Below are positions 7,778 through 14,866 of a stretch of 18,628 bases of DNA, in pieces. Made by a program: the position numbers and the translations under genes. Positions within the stretch are counted from its first letter, which is position 1. The number at the start of each line of letters is the position of its first letter. Source of the stretch: Propionicimonas sp. (GTDB taxonomy: Bacteria; Actinomycetota; Actinomycetes; Propionibacteriales; Propionibacteriaceae); the NCBI GenBank assembly GCA_031119515.1, contig JAVHXR010000010.1, positions 1 through 18,628 of the forward strand, given 5' to 3'. The notes below the pieces were generated by a model. It was not told the origin of the DNA and searched no databases. It worked only from the letters and a program-made list of their open reading frames with translations.

Positions 7778-8926
7778 TCAGGCCAGCCTCGTGCCGACGT
7801 CGGTGCGGAGCCGGCGGGGGAGGGTGAGGACCGTGATCCACTGGTTCGGGCCGCGCTGGGCGCTGACCCGGCCACCGACCGCGGCGAGCCGTTCGCCCAG
7901 TCCCCACAGCCCGAGGGCATCGGGCCGCGGCGGGTCGTCGCCCGGCCGGCAGCCGTTGACGAAGGTGAGCTCGACAGCCGAGGCGGTGTCCTCGACCACG
8001 ACCGCGCAGGGCAGTGCCGGGTCGCCGTGCTTGAGGACGTTCGCGATCGCCTCCCGCGCGGCCGCGCCGAGCGCCTCCGACTCCGGCGCCGGGAGGTCCA
8101 CCGGTTCGGCCGGCTGGAGCAGGGTGACGGTGAAGCCTGCGGACCTGAGCTCGTCGGTCCCGCTCACGAGGGCGTCGGTGAGCGGGGTGCCGCGGACGGC
8201 CACCGGTGACCCGGCGGCTGGGGAGTCGCGCAACAGGCTCATCACGAGACGGAGCTCCTGCAGGCTCGCCTCGGCCGACCGTGCGATGCGTTCCAGGTCG
8301 GCCGGGGTTGCCTCGCCCCGCAGCTGGGACCGGTTCGCCGTCAGGATGACCGTGCCCAGCGAGCGGGCGACGGTGTCGTGGAGCTCGCGGGCGACGGCCT
8401 GGCGCTGCCGGCGGAGCTCGGCCGAGCGGAGCTGTTCCTGTGCCAGCGACACGGCCCGGAAGGCGTCCCCGATCAGCCAGAGGATCGCGATGAAGACGGC
8501 CCAGACGACAGCGGCGAGGACGGCGCTGGTGGCAGACGGCGACTCCCGCCACGCGATCGCCGCGAGCAGCAGGAAGTAGCCCAGGGTCATCGCCCGGCGC
8601 AGCCGGGCCTGGCCGCGCATCCCGGTCCCGAGGATCGGGATCAGCGGGGCGTACTCGCCCATCGTCGCCCAGTCGTCGGGGATGAAGAGGTAGATCGACA
8701 GGACCCCGGCGAGCGCGAGGCCTGCCGCTCTCGGCCATCGTCCGGTGAGAGCCGCGGCCAGGCACGCGGCAAGATCGAGCAGCAGGACCTGCCAGGCCTG
8801 CTGGTAGGCGCCGTCCAGCAGCACCACCAGAACGGCGAGGAGGCCCGCTACCGCGACGTCGAACCAGCCGGAGTCGACCAGCCGGCTGAGCACGTCCACC
8901 CGGCGCCTTGGGCTGAAACTCGCCAT
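7778..8926 (-). CDS. sensor histidine kinase, HisKA_3/NarX-like family
   Basis: This is a 382-residue membrane kinase that partners the adjacent LuxR-type regulator. Residues about 20-155 hold five or six hydrophobic segments with very short loops, so sensing is probably within or at the membrane rather than by a large extracytoplasmic domain. The dimerisation/phospho-acceptor helix has RQAVARELHDTVARSLG with His183. The ATPase lobe has the N-box EAIANVLKHG and the G-box DALGLWGLGERL, and ends with LPRRL. The ATG at 8926 is preceded by a clear ribosome binding site, GGAGG (complement of 8933-8937), six bases upstream. The intergenic region behind it carries inverted repeats. The stimulus is not deducible. 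Confidence 0.93.
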   Translation of the reverse strand: MASFSPRRRVDVLSRLVDSGWFDVAVAGLLAVLVVLLDGAYQQAWQVLLLDLAACLAAALTGRWPRAAGLALAGVLSIYLFIPDDWATMGEYAPLIPILGTGMRGQARLRRAMTLGYFLLLAAIAWRESPSATSAVLAAVVWAVFIAILWLIGDAFRAVSLAQEQLRSAELRRQRQAVARELHDTVARSLGTVILTANRSQLRGEATPADLERIARSAEASLQELRLVMSLLRDSPAAGSPVAVRGTPLTDALVSGTDELRSAGFTVTLLQPAEPVDLPAPESEALGAAAREAIANVLKHGDPALPCAVVVEDTASAVELTFVNGCRPGDDPPRPDALGLWGLGERLAAVGGRVSAQRGPNQWITVLTLPRRLRTDVGTRLA

Positions 8927-9320
8927 CTCGGGCCTCCGCCGGGGTTCACGGGTGACCCCGGGGGGACGGGGGCTCTGTCGTACCTAGAAGGTAGCCCAGC
9001 GTTCCGCGGCCCGGACCGGAATTGGCCGATCGGTCGGTCCAGCTGTCCGAACGGACCAGCCGGGCGGAAACGCAGGGGTGCCCGCAGCGGTTTCGCCCAT
9101 GCTCGTCTGGACGACAGGCGTCCGGGCGACAGCGGAGGGTGGAGGGAGCCTTCCGCCGCGTCGGGCGAGCACGTCGGCGCCGAGGACGTCATCCGCGGGA
9201 GTGGCAGGAGCGTGATCACAGGGCTGGCCACGCCTCCCGCCCCGCCTTCGAACTGCCCGCGCGACCCGGCCGGGACGGTGCGTGCGCGCGCCGGCGGGCG
9301 GGGTGGGGACAGTGGAAAGC
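8927..9320. other. non-coding stretch between kinase gene and tRNA terminator
   Basis: This is about 390 bp without a convincing gene: open frames here are short, arginine/proline-rich shadows without ribosome sites. It should contain the promoter of the two-component operon. Two symmetrical elements lie just upstream of the kinase. One at 8941-8959 has arms GGGGT-CAC and GTG-ACCCC with a bulged T and a two-base centre. The other at 8981-8993 is TACCTAGAAGGTA, with five-base arms. Either may be an operator or a leader hairpin. No clear -35/-10 pair was found. Confidence 0.4.
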
Positions 9321-9364
9321 AGAAGGCGCCCCGATTGCCGTCGTGGCTTGTCGGAGCGCCTTCT
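9321..9364 (-). terminator. rho-independent-type terminator after tRNA-Asn
   Basis: Read on the minus strand, arms AGAAGGCGCTCCGA (complement of 9351-9364) and TCGGGGCGCCTTCT (complement of 9321-9334) pair over 14 bp with one G-T wobble around a 16-base loop. They are followed by GCTTTCC, so the U-tract is only three long. The hairpin begins 7 bases after the tRNA CCA end, which fits a tRNA transcript terminator. Confidence 0.75.
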
Positions 9365-9370
9365 CGAGAC

Positions 9371-9446
9371 TGGCTCCCCCGACTGGACTCGAACCAGTAA
9401 CCCTCTGATTAACAGTCAGATGCTCTGCCAATTGAGCTACAGGGGA
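9371..9446 (-). tRNA. tRNA-Asn: tRNA-Asn(GTT), CCA encoded
   Basis: The complement reads as a full 76-nt tRNA. The acceptor stem TCCCCTG pairs with CGGGGGA (one T-G wobble). The D arm is GCTC/GAGC, the anticodon stem TCTGA/TCAGA around loop CTGTTAA gives anticodon GTT (complement of 9411-9413), and the T arm ACTGG-TTCGAGT-CCAGT follows. The discriminator G is at 9374 and the CCA end (9371-9373) is encoded in DNA. A strong hairpin terminator follows. Confidence 0.97.
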
Positions 9447-9482
9447 TCGCGCTGGACGCGAAGCGTTACGTTACCAGTAACC
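9447..9482 (-). promoter_or_regulatory. probable tRNA-Asn promoter region
   Basis: TAACGT (complement of 9468-9473) fits the actinobacterial -10 consensus TANNNT and sits 21 bases before the mature tRNA 5' end. It overlaps a small inverted repeat, GTTAC-CA-GTAAC at 9470-9481. No convincing -35 box is visible, and it would lie inside the 3' end of the neighbouring gene. Confidence 0.35.
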
Positions 9483-10001
9483 TCACGCGATCCCGAAATC
9501 GGACTGCACCGCCGCGAGCTCCTGGTCGATCCGGGCGCTGACGGCAGGCTCGTCGAGGTCGACCCCCGGCGACGGCGTGACCTGCCAGTCGGCCTCGTCG
9601 GTGCCGCCGGCGAGGTTGCGGCGCAGCGCGATGGTGGCGTGCCGTCCGTCACCGAGGTCGACCCGGCGGGCGAACACCACGCTCGCGCTGACGCGCTCGT
9701 TGAACAGGTCGGGAAACAGTGCCGGCGCGGACAGCGCGACGGTGTGCTCGCAGCCGTCGGTGTCGACCCAGACCAGCAGGGAGCTGCCGCCGTCCCACTT
9801 TCCGGTCGCGATCCGGTGCCAGGGGTAGGCCTGCCAGCCGGACGCGTCCCGCACCAGCATCCGGTCGGCCAGGCCGACGACGTACCCGTCGTCGGTCGCC
9901 GCCCAGGCCAGGACCCGGGGGCGACGGCCGAGCTGGGCGGTGAGGGAGTCGAGCAGGTCGCGGTCGGGACGGGGACCGGAGAACAGCGCCATGCCACCCA
10001 T
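9483..10001 (-). CDS. conserved hypothetical protein, 172 aa
   Basis: I do not recognise this with a named family. It is a soluble 172-residue protein without signal peptide or membrane segment. It has short beta-like stretches (RVLAWAATDDGYVVGLADRMLV, WHRIATGKWDG, SLLVWVDTDG, ATIALRRNLAGG) that could form a small beta-sandwich such as a PH-like fold; that is a guess from the pattern only. Single Trp/Asp motifs (WHRI, KWDGG) look like conserved core positions. ATG at 10001 or at 9992 could be the start; GGGTGG just before the second is a weak ribosome site. It lies 21 bp after the cytidylate-kinase-like gene on the same strand, so the two are probably co-transcribed, and tRNA-Asn follows 36 bp downstream. 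Confidence 0.75.
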   Translation of the reverse strand: MGGMALFSGPRPDRDLLDSLTAQLGRRPRVLAWAATDDGYVVGLADRMLVRDASGWQAYPWHRIATGKWDGGSSLLVWVDTDGCEHTVALSAPALFPDLFNERVSASVVFARRVDLGDGRHATIALRRNLAGGTDEADWQVTPSPGVDLDEPAVSARIDQELAAVQSDFGIA

Positions 10002-10022
10002 TGTGCCCGGGCGGCGACGGGC

Positions 10023-10667
10023 TCAGGCCACGGGCTTCACGCCCATCACGCCGTTGATCGTCTCGGCCAGGACCGGGTGCACCTCGACGGCGGTGCTGGC
10101 GCCCTCGGCCCTGGTGGGCAGGGCGTGCAGGCGGGCGATGATCGCCTCGATCGCCTGGTCGTCGGTGAGCTCGGCGGTGTCGATCACGAAGTCGTAGTTC
10201 TCCGGCCTGGCCCAGTTGGCGTTGTAGTAGAGCCGGGTGAACCTCCGGCGCATCTTGTCGTCGCGCCTGACCGTCGCCTCGGCGGTCCCGGCGTCGACCT
10301 CGTCCCGCTTCGCGATCCGTTCGATCCGGGTCTCCAGCGGCGCCTCGACGAAGACGTTGAGGACGTCGGAGACCCCCTTGAGGACCTCGAACGCGCCCCG
10401 CCCCAGCAGCACCACGTCGCCCCTGGCGGCGATCGCCCGGATCGTCTCGTTCATCATCTCGATCGTGACCGCGGCGTTGTCGTCGAACAGCTCCCTGAGC
10501 TTGGGGACGTCGTCGTAGAGGTCGTTCAGCCTGACCAGGCCGTACTGCCGGATGACGAGGTTGATCGTCGCCTTGTCGGCGAACTCCCAGCCGAGCTCGC
10601 GGGCGAGCCCGCGGGCGATCCGGGCGCCGTGGCTGCCGGCCTGGCGAGAGATCGTGATAGCTGCCAT
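10023..10667 (-). CDS. cytidylate kinase-like family protein
   Basis: This is a 214-residue P-loop protein of the cytidylate-kinase-like family. The N-terminus MAAITISRQAGSHGARIARGLAREL is the family's modified phosphate-binding loop (SRQxGSxG in place of a standard GxxGxGKS), followed by FADKATI. LLGRGAFEVL, VFVEAPLETRIERIAKRD and the RRDDKMRRRFTRLYYNANWARPENYDFVIDT stretch match the LID and C-terminal parts of nucleoside monophosphate kinases. It is not the housekeeping Cmk, and its phosphate acceptor is not known to me. The ATG at 10667 has a good AGGAG seven bases upstream. It appears to head a two-gene unit with the 172-aa protein; the HAD gene upstream is 84 bp away. Confidence 0.88.
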   Translation of the reverse strand: MAAITISRQAGSHGARIARGLARELGWEFADKATINLVIRQYGLVRLNDLYDDVPKLRELFDDNAAVTIEMMNETIRAIAARGDVVLLGRGAFEVLKGVSDVLNVFVEAPLETRIERIAKRDEVDAGTAEATVRRDDKMRRRFTRLYYNANWARPENYDFVIDTAELTDDQAIEAIIARLHALPTRAEGASTAVEVHPVLAETINGVMGVKPVA

Positions 10668-10751
10668 CGCGAGACTCCTGTCTACCCCGGCGTGGTCGCC
10701 GCTGGGCAGACAATAACGCCGCTGTCGCGGTGTTGGGGAGGCCCGCAGGGC
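10668..10751 (-). promoter_or_regulatory. candidate promoter before cytidylate-kinase-like gene
   Basis: In this 84-bp gap, TATTGT (complement of 10710-10715) fits TANNNT and lies 42 bases before the ATG. No good -35 is seen. Just after the HAD stop, AGCCC-TGC-GGGCCT (complement of 10739-10752) is a short hairpin without a U-tract, a poor terminator at best. Confidence 0.3.
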
Positions 10752-11546
10752 TCAGTCGAGAAGCTCGAGCACCCGGCGGCCGACCCCGGAGTCGGCGTTG
10801 CCCCCGACCACCCGGAAGCCTGCGGCCAGCAGGCTGGGGTGGGCGTTCGCCACGACATGCGGCGCGCCGGCCCAGGCGAGCATGGCGGCGTCGTTGGGCA
10901 TGTCCCCGAACGCCGCCACCTGCGCTCCCGCGATCCCGAGCCGGTCGCAGAGCCGGACCAGCGCGGTGGCCTTGGAGACCCCGGGCGCGCTGATCTCCAC
11001 CAGCCCGGGGCGCTCCAGCGCCGAGTGGGTGACGGTCGCCAGGTCGCCGACGAGTTCGGCGACCAGGCTCGTCAGCTCGGCGGAGCCGAGGTCGGGGTGG
11101 AACCCGAGCAGCTTCAGCACCGGTTCGGCGCAATCCAGCAGGTCTGTCGTGATCGCCTGCTCGGGCACCCGCTCCCGGGTCGGGGTGCCCGGCTCGCACC
11201 GGAAGCCGTCGACGGTCTCCAGCCCCAGGTAGATGCCGGGGACGCCCGCGCGCAGCCGGCCCAGCAGCGCCGCCGCGCAACCCGTCTCGATGGCGGTGTA
11301 CTCGACCACGGCACCGGCGGCCAGGTCCCACAGCACGGCGCCGTTGGAGGCCACTACCAGCGGATGGGTGCTGCCCAGGCCGTCGAGGACCTCCAGCCAG
11401 CGAATCGGTCGGCCGGTGGCCACCACGAACGGGATGCCGAGCGCCGCGGCGCGGGCCATCGCCTCCCGGTTGAGCGGCGAGACCGAACCGTCGGGGCCGA
11501 GCAGCGTGCCGTCCAGGTCGGTGACGATCAGGCGCGGCCGCTCCAC
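10752..11546 (-). CDS. HAD-superfamily hydrolase, Cof-type (subclass IIB)
   Basis: This is a 264-residue phosphatase-fold protein with the four HAD motifs. Motif I is TDLDGTLL (Asp10 nucleophile, Asp12), motif II VATGRP, motif III the Lys in GVSKATALVRL, and motif IV GDMPNDAAML. A cap between motifs II and III (about residues 85-185) places it with Cof/type IIB sugar-phosphate or nucleotide phosphatases; the substrate is open. The GTG at 11546 is placed one base after the stop of the upstream membrane-protein gene (TGACGTG) and directly before the first beta-strand. A longer in-frame start would run into that neighbour's repeat-rich end. Coupling to the kinase-like membrane protein is therefore likely. 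Confidence 0.92.
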   Translation of the reverse strand: MERPRLIVTDLDGTLLGPDGSVSPLNREAMARAAALGIPFVVATGRPIRWLEVLDGLGSTHPLVVASNGAVLWDLAAGAVVEYTAIETGCAAALLGRLRAGVPGIYLGLETVDGFRCEPGTPTRERVPEQAITTDLLDCAEPVLKLLGFHPDLGSAELTSLVAELVGDLATVTHSALERPGLVEISAPGVSKATALVRLCDRLGIAGAQVAAFGDMPNDAAMLAWAGAPHVVANAHPSLLAAGFRVVGGNADSGVGRRVLELLD

Positions 11547-11547
11547 G

Positions 11548-12501
11548 TCACAGCCTCGAGTTCGGCGTCGGCGACCCGACCGAGCCGGACGGCGACTCCT
11601 GCCCCGGCGACGGTGACCCGGACTGCGACGGCGACTGCCCCGGCGAGGGCGACTGGGTCGGCGTCGGCTCGCCGCTCTGGCCACTCTGCGAGGGAGAGGG
11701 GGACGGCGAGCCGGACTGCGGCGACGGCGACCCGGACTGCGGCGACGGCGACCCGGACTGCGGCGACGGGGACCCGGACGAGGAGCCGTTGGTCGGCGGC
11801 GGGGACCCGGTCGGCGGCACCGGTGGCGGCGGCGAGACCCGGGGCGACTGCTGGAAGATCAGGATCGCGATCAGGACGGCGAGCGCCGCCAGCAGCATCA
11901 TCAGCAGCCAGGAGGCGAGGATGCTCAGCCACCCGGCCCGGTCATGACGGCCCGGCCACGGCAGCGGCCACAGCCGCGAGACCCCCGGCCGGGTGTTGTC
12001 GATCCAGTGCAGCCGGTAGGCCGGTCCTGCCGGTGTGCCCTGCAGCGCGAGCCTCGACAGGTCGACCTCGGCCAGCACCCGCTCGGCTTCGGCCAGGGCG
12101 GCGGGGCTGGCGTCGTAGGCCAGCGCCACCCAGGGCGCCAGCGGCGCCTCGTCCGGGCCGACCGGATCGTCGTCCTCGTCGCGGCTGCGATGGCCGAGCC
12201 TGCCCTCGGACTGCCCGTGCCCGCCGCGGGCGACGACGGTGTCGATGTGCAGCTTGTCGACCACCCCCGCCAACCGGTCGCGCGCGGCCGGGTCGCCGGC
12301 GGCCCCCTCGGACAACAGGATGAGCATCACCGAGGTGGCCCGGTCGTCGTGGGCGACGTAGGCGACCCCGGACGGCGCGGCGGTCAGCCTCGCGTCCAGC
12401 CAGAAGTCGCCGACCTTGGGCGGATCGTCCCGCCACAGCGGCGACAGCCTGGGCGCGGCCGGATCCCCTCCGGCACCGGCTGGCGGCTCTGGCGTGGTCA
12501 T
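11548..12501 (-). CDS. membrane protein with kinase-like N-lobe remnant and Pro/Ser-rich tail
   Basis: This is a 317-residue single-pass protein, started at the ATG giving MTTPEPPAG. Residues about 20-130 read like the N-lobe of an actinobacterial Ser/Thr protein kinase: VGDFWLDARL, then an eroded glycine loop (TAAPSGVAYVAHD), a strand with no VAxK lysine (VMLILL), RDRL, and a hinge-like PWVALAYD. There is no C-lobe, HRD or DFG. Residues 191-216 are one hydrophobic membrane helix. Residues 219-317 are Pro/Ser/Gly/Gln-rich with seven-residue repeats (SGSPSPQ), likely extracytoplasmic. That topology resembles receptor kinases, so I infer a degenerate pseudokinase-type scaffold; a homology search has not been done. 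It is divergent from moxR and coupled to the HAD gene. A start at 12594 was not used because it crosses the shared promoter region. Confidence 0.78.
   Translation of the reverse strand: MTTPEPPAGAGGDPAAPRLSPLWRDDPPKVGDFWLDARLTAAPSGVAYVAHDDRATSVMLILLSEGAAGDPAARDRLAGVVDKLHIDTVVARGGHGQSEGRLGHRSRDEDDDPVGPDEAPLAPWVALAYDASPAALAEAERVLAEVDLSRLALQGTPAGPAYRLHWIDNTRPGVSRLWPLPWPGRHDRAGWLSILASWLLMMLLAALAVLIAILIFQQSPRVSPPPPVPPTGSPPPTNGSSSGSPSPQSGSPSPQSGSPSPQSGSPSPSPSQSGQSGEPTPTQSPSPGQSPSQSGSPSPGQESPSGSVGSPTPNSRL
11713..11775 (-). repeat. 21-bp tandem repeat, three copies, in coding sequence
   Basis: There are three consecutive 21-bp units at 11713-11733, 11734-11754 and 11755-11775. The first two are identical and the third differs by one base. 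Each encodes one heptad of SGSPSPQ in the tail of the membrane protein. Units in multiples of three bases keep frame, so copy number could vary without breaking the gene. Confidence 0.95.
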
Positions 12502-12676
12502 CGTGTCCGATCGTCGGTGCGGGCCCTGGCCCCGCGTGCGGGACCATTCTGCCAGCCGGTCCGAACCGGCTCGGCTGGTGCACAGGTTGCCCACAGTTCG
12601 ACCACAGGGAGCTTGGGAATCGGGCGGTATCGTGGTCGCACCACGTCAGCAACCCTCCCAGGACCAGGAGCCCCGC
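12502..12676. promoter_or_regulatory. divergent promoter region of kinase-like gene and moxR operon
   Basis: This 175-bp region holds an AGCCGGT-CCGA-ACCGGCT inverted repeat (12554-12571, seven-base arms). It also holds CGTGGT-CGC-ACCACG (12631-12645, six-base arms), which overlaps a possible -10 TATCGT (12628-12633) for moxR. Between them CACAG occurs at 12581, 12592 and 12603, exactly 11 bp apart. The middle copy is part of TTGCCCACA, one base off the DnaA-box form TTGTCCACA. The moxR ribosome site AGGAG is at 12666-12670, six bases before GTG 12677. Confidence 0.5.
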
Positions 12677-13807
12677 GTGACCAACCCCATGCAGCCGCCG
12701 CCGGGATACCCGGCGCCGCAGCCCGCCTCGCAGCCCGCAGCGCCGACCCCGCCGCCGCCCGCTCCGGCCGCGAACCCGGCGATCGCGGCGGCCGCGAAGC
12801 TGCTCGGCGAGGCGATCGCGCAGGTGCAGCGGGTGATCGTCGGCCAGGAGCACATGGTCGAGCAGCTGATGGTCGGCCTCCTCGCCCGCGGGCACGTCCT
12901 GCTCGAGGGCGTCCCCGGCGTCGCCAAGACGCTCGCGGTGCGGTCCTTCGCGACCGTCGTGGGCGGTGACTTCGCCCGGATCCAGTTCACCCCCGACCTG
13001 GTGCCGTCCGACATCGTCGGCACCCGGATCTACTCCGCCAGCCAGGAGAAGTTCGACACCGCCCTCGGCCCCGTGTTCGTGAACTTCGTGCTCGCCGACG
13101 AGATCAACCGCGCCCCCGCCAAGGTGCAGTCGGCGATGCTGGAGCTGATGGCGGAACGCCAGGTGTCGATCGGCGGCACCACCTACCCCGTGCCCGCGCC
13201 GTTCATCGTCATCGCCACCCAGAACCCGATCGAGTCCGAGGGCGTCTACCCGCTGCCCGAGGCCCAGCGCGACCGCTTCCTGCTCAAGGTGGACGTGCCC
13301 TATCCGCGCGGCAACGAGGAGTTCGAGATCCTCCGCCGGATGAGCGTCAACCCGCCCAAGCCGAGCCCCGTCCTCGACCCCGACAAGGTCAAGGCGCTGC
13401 AGGAGCAGGCGCAGGGCGTCTTCGTCCACAACCTGGTAGCGGAGTACATCGTCCGGCTGGTGCTCGCCACCCGGACCCCCGACGAGTTCGGCATGCCCGA
13501 CCTCGTGCCGGTCATCCAGGTCGGCTGCTCGCCGCGTGCCACCCTCGGCCTGGTCGCCGCAGCCCGCGCGCTCGCCCTGATCCACGGCCGCGACTACGTC
13601 CTGCCCACCGACGTCCAGGCGATCGCCAAGGACGTCATGGCGCACCGCCTCGTGCTCGGCTTCGACGCCGTCGCCGACAACATCACGCCGACCCAGGTGG
13701 TGGAGCGGATCGTCGCGATGGTGCCGCCCCCCACGCCGGTGTGGAACCAGCAGCAGCGCCAGACCGCCCACACCCAGCACCGCTACGCCCCCGAGGCCAG
13801 GGGCTGA
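12677..13807 (+). CDS. moxR: MoxR family AAA+ ATPase
   Basis: This is a 376-residue AAA+ ATPase of the MoxR group, which works with VWA-domain partners as a chaperone or complex-maturation machine. After a Pro/Ala/Gln-rich N-terminus (residues 6-36), the ATPase shows Walker A GVPGVAKT (78-85), Walker B VLADEIN (Asp141, Glu142), sensor 1 ATQNP (about 181-184), GVYPLPEAQRDRF with the arginine finger region, and a C-terminal helical lid (SPRATLGLVAAARALALIHGRDYVLPTDV). GTG at 12677 has AGGAG six bases upstream; ATG 12689 is an alternative. It leads a four-gene operon with DUF58 and two VWA genes, the same order as moxR1-DUF58-VWA in mycobacteria. The Pro-rich N-terminal extension is not part of the core family. 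Confidence 0.95.
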   Translation: MTNPMQPPPGYPAPQPASQPAAPTPPPPAPAANPAIAAAAKLLGEAIAQVQRVIVGQEHMVEQLMVGLLARGHVLLEGVPGVAKTLAVRSFATVVGGDFARIQFTPDLVPSDIVGTRIYSASQEKFDTALGPVFVNFVLADEINRAPAKVQSAMLELMAERQVSIGGTTYPVPAPFIVIATQNPIESEGVYPLPEAQRDRFLLKVDVPYPRGNEEFEILRRMSVNPPKPSPVLDPDKVKALQEQAQGVFVHNLVAEYIVRLVLATRTPDEFGMPDLVPVIQVGCSPRATLGLVAAARALALIHGRDYVLPTDVQAIAKDVMAHRLVLGFDAVADNITPTQVVERIVAMVPPPTPVWNQQQRQTAHTQHRYAPEARG

Positions 13808-13816
13808 GCGGGCGTC

Positions 13817-14866
13817 GTGACCGCCTACCCAGGCTTCGCACCACCGCCCGACGACCTCGGCGCGGTGCGGTCGGTGCTCGCCGAACCCACCGCCCCCACC
13901 CTGCCGCTGCACAAGCTCGCGCCCGAGGCGGCGCTGCGTCGGCTGGAACTCGCGGTCGTCCGACGGCTGGAGGGGTTCCTGCACGGCGACCACCAGGGGC
14001 TGTTGCCGGGCCCCGGGTCGGAGGCCAGCGACGCCAGGGAGTACGTGCCGGGGCAGGACGACGTCCGCAAGATCGACTGGGCGGTGACCGCGCGCACCAC
14101 CGTCCCGCATGTCCGCGACACCATCGCCGACCGGGAACTCGAGGTCTGGGCCCTGCTCGACGTCACGCCGTCGATGAACTGGGGCACCGAGGGCGTCACC
14201 AAGCGCGACCTCGGGATCGCCGCGATCGCCACCATCGGCTTCCTCTCCCAGAAGATGGGCGACCGGTTCGGCGGCCTGGTGATGCGCCCGGACGCGATCA
14301 AGCGGCTGCCCGCCCGCTCCGGACGGACCGCGCTCTACGGCCTGCTGCGCCGGATGCTGACCGAGCCGATCGTCCCCGACCACACCACCGGGCCGTTCTC
14401 GCTGGCCGAGGGCATCGAGCAACTCGCCCGCACCGAGCGACGGCGCGGCATGCGGCTGGTCGTCTCCGACTTCCTGACCGCCGGCGACTACGAGCTCGAC
14501 CCGAACGTCCCGCCGGACTGGGAACGGGCGATGCGTCACCTCGCGATCCGCAACCAGGTGCTGGCCGTCGAGGTGGTCGACTCCCACGAGGCCAGCTTCC
14601 CCGACGTCGGGGACCTGCTGATCCGCGACCCGGAGACCAACTTCGAACGCTACGTCAACACCAGCGACGACGCCGCCAGGGCGCGGATGGACGCGGCCGC
14701 CGCCGCCCAGCGGGAACGCATCCGGGTCTCGCTGCGCCGGGCGGGGGTGGCGCACATCCAGTTGCGCACCGACAGAGACTGGGTGCATGACATCGCCCGG
14801 TTCGTGCTGTCCTACCGGCGGAAGGCAGCGATGCTGCACCAGCCGCCCCAGGGGGTGAGCAAGTGA
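13817..14866 (+). CDS. DUF58 domain-containing protein
   Basis: This is a 349-residue cytoplasmic partner of MoxR ATPases. The family signature is clear: REYVPGQDDVRKIDWAVTARTTVPHVRD (74-101), then ELEVWALLDVTPSMNWG, where Asp115, Thr117 and Ser119 occupy the metal-ion site of a VWA-like fold in the less usual DxTxS form. RRGMRLVVSDFL (about 213-224) is the next core strand. There is no membrane segment, unlike some longer DUF58 proteins. The GTG at 13817 is 9 bases after the moxR stop. The ribosome site is weak, consistent with coupling to moxR. The stop overlaps the next GTG (14863-14866). Confidence 0.94.
   Translation: MTAYPGFAPPPDDLGAVRSVLAEPTAPTLPLHKLAPEAALRRLELAVVRRLEGFLHGDHQGLLPGPGSEASDAREYVPGQDDVRKIDWAVTARTTVPHVRDTIADRELEVWALLDVTPSMNWGTEGVTKRDLGIAAIATIGFLSQKMGDRFGGLVMRPDAIKRLPARSGRTALYGLLRRMLTEPIVPDHTTGPFSLAEGIEQLARTERRRGMRLVVSDFLTAGDYELDPNVPPDWERAMRHLAIRNQVLAVEVVDSHEASFPDVGDLLIRDPETNFERYVNTSDDAARARMDAAAAAQRERIRVSLRRAGVAHIQLRTDRDWVHDIARFVLSYRRKAAMLHQPPQGVSK

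Noticed and set aside
7777..7920. Longer N-terminus for the response regulator
   Set aside because: It adds 48 low-complexity residues inside the kinase gene; the ATG at 7776 sits directly before the receiver domain and next to the kinase stop.
9022..9408. 128-codon plus-strand frame before the tRNA
   Set aside because: It runs into the tRNA and terminator, has Arg-rich low-complexity composition and no ribosome site.
9282..12323. 1013-codon plus-strand frame across the tRNA and minus-strand cluster
   Set aside because: It reads through a tRNA gene and opposite four genes with recognisable domains or good gene structure; its composition is low-complexity.
12581..12607. Replication origin (DnaA-box cluster)
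   Set aside because: Only one near-match to a DnaA box, no AT-rich unwinding region and no dnaA/dnaN/rpmH genes nearby.
11942..14839. 965-codon minus-strand frame opposite moxR and DUF58
   Set aside because: It is a shadow frame; the plus strand holds intact Walker and DUF58 motifs.
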